Below are positions 6,426-9,523 of a stretch of 9,523 bases of DNA, piece by piece; the first letter of the stretch is position 1; each line of letters starts with the position of its first letter. Source of the DNA: J054 sp964613615 (GTDB lineage: Bacteria; Pseudomonadota; Gammaproteobacteria; Steroidobacterales; GCA-2729495); the NCBI GenBank assembly GCA_964613615.1, contig CAZTIB010000221.1, positions 1-9,523 on the forward strand, in the 5' to 3' direction. A model generated the notes under the pieces. The model had not been told where the DNA came from. It did no database searches and saw nothing but the letters and a program-made list of their open reading frames with translations. Both the position numbers and the translations under genes were made by a program.

Positions 6426-7157
6426 ATGTCACGGTTAACAATGTTCGCGCCGGCGCTCTTGCTGGCCATCGCGTTGCCTTTTGCGGCAGTGGCTGCCGAA
6501 AACGACGACGAGAAAGCGGCCTGGATCGCAGAGCAGTTTCCGGAGTTGAAGCCGGGCAGCGTCCGGCCATCGCCGATTCCCGGCATCTACGAGATCCTGA
6601 TCGGCGAGCGCGTCGCTTACGTGACCGAAGACGCCAAGTACATGTTCCAGGGCGACATCTATGACCTGGGGACCGAAGAGAATCTCACCGAACAGCGGCG
6701 GGCGGATGCGCGACTGGATGCGATTGCTGAGGTGGGTGAGGGCAGCATGATCGTCTTCGAGCCCGATGTGCCGGCGGAGCACACGATTACAGTGTTTACA
6801 GATATTGACTGCGGCTACTGTCGCAAGCTGCATCGCGAGATAGCCAATTACAACGAGCAGGGCTTCCGGGTTCGTTACATGTTCTTCCCGCGCAGCGGAC
6901 CGAACACCGAGAGCTGGGCCAAGGCCGACAGTGTCTGGTGTGCGGAAGATCGCAACGAGGCGCTGACCCGCGCCAAGCGCGGCGAGACAATCGACTCGGA
7001 GAGCTGCGGTATAACGCCGGTAGACCAGCACTATCGGCTGGGAGCATCTTTCGGTATTCGTGGTACTCCGGCCATTGTGACCGATCACGGTGTGATGGTG
7101 CCGGGCTACCTGCCGGCCGACGAACTCAAGGAGCGCATCGAGAGCGGCGAAATCTGA
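6426..7157 (+). CDS. dsbC: Thiol:disulfide interchange protein DsbC
   Basis: DsbC is the periplasmic disulfide isomerase that reshuffles wrong disulfides and is kept reduced by DsbD. The 243-residue precursor starts with a signal peptide (hydrophobic core about residues 6-20, cleavage likely after Ala23 or Ala24). A short N-terminal dimerisation domain and linker follow (to about residue 100), then a thioredoxin-fold domain with CGYC at 129-132 and a cis-proline in GTPAIV (Pro215). Cys172 and Cys194 reproduce exactly the spacing of the structural disulfide of E. coli DsbC relative to the active site. The start is supported by AGGA (6416-6419), six bases before the ATG. It follows xerD by 116 bp. 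In E. coli recJ comes next; here a convergent fdxA does. Confidence 0.94.
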   Translation: MSRLTMFAPALLLAIALPFAAVAAENDDEKAAWIAEQFPELKPGSVRPSPIPGIYEILIGERVAYVTEDAKYMFQGDIYDLGTEENLTEQRRADARLDAIAEVGEGSMIVFEPDVPAEHTITVFTDIDCGYCRKLHREIANYNEQGFRVRYMFFPRSGPNTESWAKADSVWCAEDRNEALTRAKRGETIDSESCGITPVDQHYRLGASFGIRGTPAIVTDHGVMVPGYLPADELKERIESGEI

Positions 7158-7188
7158 TCGATTAGCCCTCGGCTCGCTTGCGTGTCCG

Positions 7189-7512
7189 CTAGCGCTCCAG
7201 GTACTGGAGCTTGTCTTCGACGTCTTTCCACTCGTCGGCATTGTCCGGCGGTGTGCCCGCCTCGGTAATCACCGGCCACTGCTGGGAAAGCTCCGTATTG
7301 AGCTCGAGCATCTGCTCCTGCCCCTTGGGGATTTCGTCTTCCGAACAAATGGCTTCCACCGGGCATTCCGGTTCGCACAGCGTGCAGTCAATGCACTCGT
7401 CCGGGTCGATCACGAGCATGTTCGGACCCTCATGGAAGCAGTCCACCGGACAGACTTCCACGCAGTCCATGTACTTGCAGCGAATGCACTTTTCCGTAAC
7501 GACGAAGGTCAT
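7189..7512 (-). CDS. fdxA: Seven-iron ferredoxin FdxA ([3Fe-4S][4Fe-4S])
   Basis: This is a small soluble electron carrier of the Azotobacter vinelandii ferredoxin I type. The 107-residue product has cysteines at 9, 12, 17, 21, 25, 40, 43, 46 and 50, each one position after its counterpart in the Azotobacter protein (106 residues). By that alignment Cys9, Cys17 and Cys50 bind the [3Fe-4S] cluster and Cys21, Cys40, Cys43 and Cys46 the [4Fe-4S] cluster; Cys12 and Cys25 are the equivalents of the free cysteines. The acidic C-terminal tail (about residues 58-107) is typical. The ATG at 7512 is chosen because GGAG lies six bases upstream; the in-frame ATG at 7524 would contain that site. It is convergent with dsbC and 94 bp downstream of the Nudix gene. 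Its redox partner cannot be told from this window. Confidence 0.94.
   Translation of the reverse strand: MTFVVTEKCIRCKYMDCVEVCPVDCFHEGPNMLVIDPDECIDCTLCEPECPVEAICSEDEIPKGQEQMLELNTELSQQWPVITEAGTPPDNADEWKDVEDKLQYLER
7194..7220 (+). terminator. Possible dsbC terminator inside the fdxA 3' end
   Basis: On the plus strand GCTCCAG (7194-7200) and CTGGAGC (7204-7210) form a perfect 7-bp hairpin with a GTA loop, followed by TTGTCTTCGACG, which is only partly T-rich. It starts 37 bases after the dsbC stop and lies within the last codons of fdxA on the other strand. It is the best intrinsic terminator candidate for dsbC, but the weak T-tract keeps it uncertain. Confidence 0.35.
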
Positions 7513-7528
7513 CCAATTCTCCATCACC

Positions 7529-7546
7529 CCCGCGGAGCTGCGCGGG
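7529..7546 (-). repeat. G+C hairpin at the 5' end of the fdxA leader
   Basis: CCCGCG and CGCGGG form a 6-bp stem with a six-base loop, ending just before the fdxA ribosome binding site on the minus strand. If the candidate promoter at 7556-7583 is right, the hairpin lies almost at the mRNA 5' end, where it could protect the message. No T-run is present, so it is not a likely terminator for the Nudix gene. Confidence 0.4.
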
Positions 7547-7555
7547 AGACGCGTT

Positions 7556-7583
7556 ACTCTATTGAATTGCGAGCCGGTTGCAA
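7556..7583 (-). promoter_or_regulatory. Candidate promoter for fdxA
   Basis: On the minus strand TTGCAA (7578-7583) and TAGAGT (7556-7561) are separated by 16 bp, each matching the sigma-70 consensus at four of six positions. The start would be near 7549, giving a leader of about 37 nt. fdxA could also be read through from the Nudix gene. Confidence 0.3.
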
Positions 7584-7606
7584 AGTCCAAGCCGGTGCCG
7601 GTGCCC

Positions 7607-8149
7607 TCAGGAGATGCGGATTCGCGGCGCATCCAGCAGATGCGTCGTGTCCAGGCCCGTGTCCCGATGCTCCAGGTAGCATTCCAGTGCCAGCCGGACG
7701 GAAGGGAAGGCCAGTTCGGACCACGGAATGTCCGCCGGCTCGAACAGCCGGGTCTCCAGGGTTTCTTCTCCGGCGCCGAACTCGGGCTTTGGCAGCTTGG
7801 CGGCGAAGAAAGCGTGAACCTGCCCGGCATGGACCACGTCCACCAGGGCGAACATGGGCCCGAGTTCGACCCGGGCCAGGGCTTCTTCCCAGGTCTCCCG
7901 GAGGGCTGCTGCGGCGACGGTCTCGCCCAGTTCCATGAAGCCGGCCGGCAGCGTCCAGAAACCGTAACGGGGCTCGATGGAGCGCTTGCATAGCAGGATT
8001 TTGCCCTCGTGCTCGGGTACACAGCCCACCACCATCCGCGGATTCTGGTAGTGAATGGAGCCGCAGCGAGTGCAGACAAAGCGGGGCCGATTGTCACCGT
8101 CTGGAACCCTGGATTCGACGGCTGCCGCGCACTGGGTACAGAATTGCAT
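7607..8149 (-). CDS. Nudix hydrolase with N-terminal zinc ribbon
   Basis: Nudix enzymes hydrolyse nucleoside diphosphates linked to another moiety; this zinc-ribbon subgroup is usually annotated as ADP-ribose or FAD pyrophosphatase-like. The 180-residue product opens with a probable zinc ribbon (Cys4/Cys7 and Cys26/Cys29). The Nudix box follows at about residues 70-92: Gly70, Glu76, then RETWEE (84-89) with the metal-binding glutamates Glu85, Glu88 and Glu89. The usual glycine near the end of the box is leucine (RETWEEALARV), a change I recall as common in this subgroup. The substrate cannot be predicted. The ATG at 8149 is needed to keep the zinc ribbon, though no good Shine-Dalgarno precedes it. 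It is divergent from rhlE and upstream of fdxA on the same strand. Confidence 0.9.
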   Translation of the reverse strand: MQFCTQCAAAVESRVPDGDNRPRFVCTRCGSIHYQNPRMVVGCVPEHEGKILLCKRSIEPRYGFWTLPAGFMELGETVAAAALRETWEEALARVELGPMFALVDVVHAGQVHAFFAAKLPKPEFGAGEETLETRLFEPADIPWSELAFPSVRLALECYLEHRDTGLDTTHLLDAPRIRIS

Positions 8150-8192
8150 GGTAGAAGGTTAAAGGATCGACGCAAAAACGGCGAATCGACAG

Positions 8193-8220
8193 CTTCCATT
8201 TGCCCGGGATCTGTTATAGT
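8193..8220 (+). promoter_or_regulatory. Extended -10 promoter for rhlE
   Basis: TATAGT (8215-8220) matches the -10 consensus at five of six positions and is preceded by TGT, a correct extended -10 (TGN) element. CTTCCA (8193-8198), 16 bp upstream, is a poor -35, as often with extended -10 promoters. The DNA just after the -10 is entirely G+C (CGCCGCGCCGGG), a discriminator type associated with growth-rate and ppGpp control. The predicted leader is about 130 nt. Confidence 0.5.
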
Positions 8221-8229
8221 CGCCGCGCC

Positions 8230-8329
8230 GGGACGCACTTCGGTCTGCGTTCCACTTCTGGCAAAACCGCCAGCAACTTAATTTTCAGTGATCTCGCCCC
8301 CGACCGTACCCGCGCTGTTAAGTGCCGGG
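8230..8329 (+). other. Structured 5' leader of rhlE: three hairpins
   Basis: Three hairpins can be drawn in the predicted leader. The first pairs 8230-8237 (GGGACGCA) with 8246-8253 (TGCGTTCC, one G-U pair) around a loop holding CTTCGG, which can form a stable UUCG tetraloop. The second pairs CTGGC (8258-8262) with GCCAG (8269-8273). The third pairs CCCG and GC (8309-8315, one bulge) with GC and CGGG (8324-8329). The second is followed by AACTTAATTTT, so a weak attenuator is possible. I do not recognise a known riboswitch. Confidence 0.4.
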
Positions 8330-8355
8330 CAGGCGAATCACGGAGCTAAAACAGA

Positions 8356-9523
8356 ATGTCTTTTGAATCACTCGGCCTCGAGGCCGAACTGGTGCGTGCT
8401 GTGCACGACCAGGGCTACGATGAACCTACACCGGTGCAATGTGAGGCGATTCCCGCCGTGCTGGCGGGTCGTGACCTGCTGGCCGGCGCACAGACGGGCA
8501 CCGGCAAGACCGCTGCCTTCGCGCTGCCGGTCTTGCAGCGACTGGCTGCCCATCCACCCACCGGCAAAACGCGACGCGTGCGCGCGCTGGTGCTGACACC
8601 AACCCGTGAACTGGCCGCCCAGGTGGGTGCCAGTTTCGAGGCTTATGGCCGCCACCTGGACTTGCGCACCACCGTGATATTTGGCGGCGTCGGCATCAAT
8701 CCGCAGTTTGCGGCTCTGCGCCGCGGTGTCGACGTGATTGTTGCGACACCCGGGCGGCTGCTGGATCACGCGGGCCAGCGCACCGTCGATCTGTCGGCGG
8801 TCGAAGTCCTGGTGCTCGACGAGGCGGACCGCATGCTCGACATGGGTTTCCTGCGGGATATACGGCGCATCCTCGCGCTGCTGCCCGCGCGCCGCCAGAA
8901 CTTGCTGTTCTCGGCTACCTACACGCGGGAGATACGCCAGCTTGCCGGCCAGCTGCTGGACAATCCGGCCGAGGTGCAGGTGTCGCCGCGGAACGCCACG
9001 GCCGACCGCATAGACCAGCTGGTTTTCCCACTGGACAAGCGGCGCAAGCGCGAGTTTCTGTCGCACATGATTGGGCAGCGCAACTGGCGGCAGGTGCTGG
9101 TGTTTACGCGCACGAAACACGGCGCCAACCGGCTCGCCCAGCAATTGGAGCGGGACGGCCTGAGCGCGGCGGCAATCCATGGCAACAAGAGCCAGGGCGC
9201 CCGGACCCGGGCGCTCCACGGTTTCAAGAATGGTGAGGTCCGTGTGCTCGTGGCCACGGACATTGCCGCGCGCGGCCTGGACATCGATCAGCTGCCCCAC
9301 GTGGTGAACTACGAGCTGCCCAACGTCCCGGAAGACTATATTCACCGCATTGGCCGCACCGGCCGCGCCGGCAACGAGGGCGAGGCGGTTTCACTGGTGT
9401 GCGTAGACGAGCACAAGCTGTTGCGCGACATCGAACGGCTGCTGAAGCGCGAGATTCCCAAGGTGGTTCTGGATGGCTACACGCCTGACCCGAGCATCCC
9501 GGCCGAACCGATTCCGAACGGGC
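8356..9523 (+). CDS. rhlE: DEAD-box ATP-dependent RNA helicase, RhlE type (3' truncated by window)
   Basis: DEAD-box helicases use ATP to open short RNA duplexes; RhlE acts in ribosome assembly and RNA turnover in proteobacteria. The visible 389 residues hold all core motifs: Q motif with Gln28, motif I AQTGTGKT (45-52), Ia PTRELAAQ (82-89), TPGR (131-134), DEAD (155-158), SAT (186-188), VLVFTRTK (247-254), VATDIAARGLDI (299-310) and HRIGRTGRAG (330-339). The end of the visible part (GYTPDPSIPAEPIPNG) is like the segment just after the RecA domains in RhlE proteins; RhlB, SrmB or DeaD are less likely. The variable, usually basic C-terminal tail is off the window. The ATG at 8356 begins MSFESLGL, the usual N-terminus, with GGAG at 8342-8345, ten bases upstream. 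It is divergent from the Nudix gene. Confidence 0.93.
   Translation, partial: MSFESLGLEAELVRAVHDQGYDEPTPVQCEAIPAVLAGRDLLAGAQTGTGKTAAFALPVLQRLAAHPPTGKTRRVRALVLTPTRELAAQVGASFEAYGRHLDLRTTVIFGGVGINPQFAALRRGVDVIVATPGRLLDHAGQRTVDLSAVEVLVLDEADRMLDMGFLRDIRRILALLPARRQNLLFSATYTREIRQLAGQLLDNPAEVQVSPRNATADRIDQLVFPLDKRRKREFLSHMIGQRNWRQVLVFTRTKHGANRLAQQLERDGLSAAAIHGNKSQGARTRALHGFKNGEVRVLVATDIAARGLDIDQLPHVVNYELPNVPEDYIHRIGRTGRAGNEGEAVSLVCVDEHKLLRDIERLLKREIPKVVLDGYTPDPSIPAEPIPNG

Noticed and set aside
5326..6570. Minus-strand frame of 414 codons opposite xerD
   Set aside because: It is the complement of xerD, crosses the xerD-dsbC spacer and the dsbC start, and has no recognisable domain.
7513..8238. Long minus-strand frame fusing upstream sequence to fdxA (349 codons)
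   Set aside because: The upstream part is an out-of-frame reading of the Nudix gene. The ferredoxin has its own ATG and ribosome binding site and the normal length of 107 residues.

Overview
This 9.5 kb window is G+C-rich (roughly 60-65% by eye) and reads as a conserved chromosomal segment of a gammaproteobacterium. The supporting signs are a xerD-dsbC pair, an Azotobacter-type seven-iron ferredoxin, an RhlE-type helicase, ZapE, and a GTAG-headed REP palindrome of the kind common in Pseudomonas, Stenotrophomonas and Xanthomonas relatives. Genus and family cannot be assigned from the sequence alone. I see no transposase, integron, CRISPR array, tRNA or rRNA, and no toxin or defence cluster. 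XerD is the housekeeping dimer-resolution recombinase, not a phage integrase.

Layout. zapE (minus, 47-1147) is divergent from an ETF-ubiquinone oxidoreductase gene (plus, 1451-3103). Their 303-bp gap holds a REP/REPIN-like inverted pair. The ETF-QO gene meets a thiolase gene (minus, 3118-4299) tail to tail with only 14 bp between them. The thiolase lies downstream of a plsC-type acyltransferase gene (minus, 4393-5118), probably in one transcript. plsC is divergent from xerD (plus, 5371-6309), whose start overlaps the stop of a possible short leader ORF in a TAATG arrangement. dsbC (plus, 6426-7157) follows xerD and runs into fdxA (minus, 7189-7512), which follows a zinc-ribbon Nudix hydrolase gene (minus, 7607-8149). 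That gene is divergent from a DEAD-box helicase gene of the RhlE type (plus, from 8356), which runs off the right edge.

How the genes relate. ETF-QO passes electrons from acyl-CoA dehydrogenases, via ETF, to quinone. The thiolase cleaves or condenses acyl-CoAs, and PlsC puts acyl chains into phosphatidate, so 1451-5118 has a fatty-acid and lipid flavour. XerD (chromosome dimers) and ZapE (Z-ring) serve the late cell cycle. DsbC repairs periplasmic disulfides. FdxA is a low-potential electron carrier, the Nudix enzyme probably hydrolyses a nucleoside diphosphate derivative, and RhlE remodels RNA.

No clearly new biological system is visible. The points worth a second look are regulatory: the TAATG-coupled reading frame before xerD, a structured leader with a promoter before rhlE, a sigma-E-like promoter candidate before dsbC, a possible dsbC terminator inside the fdxA coding sequence, and the REPIN-like element.
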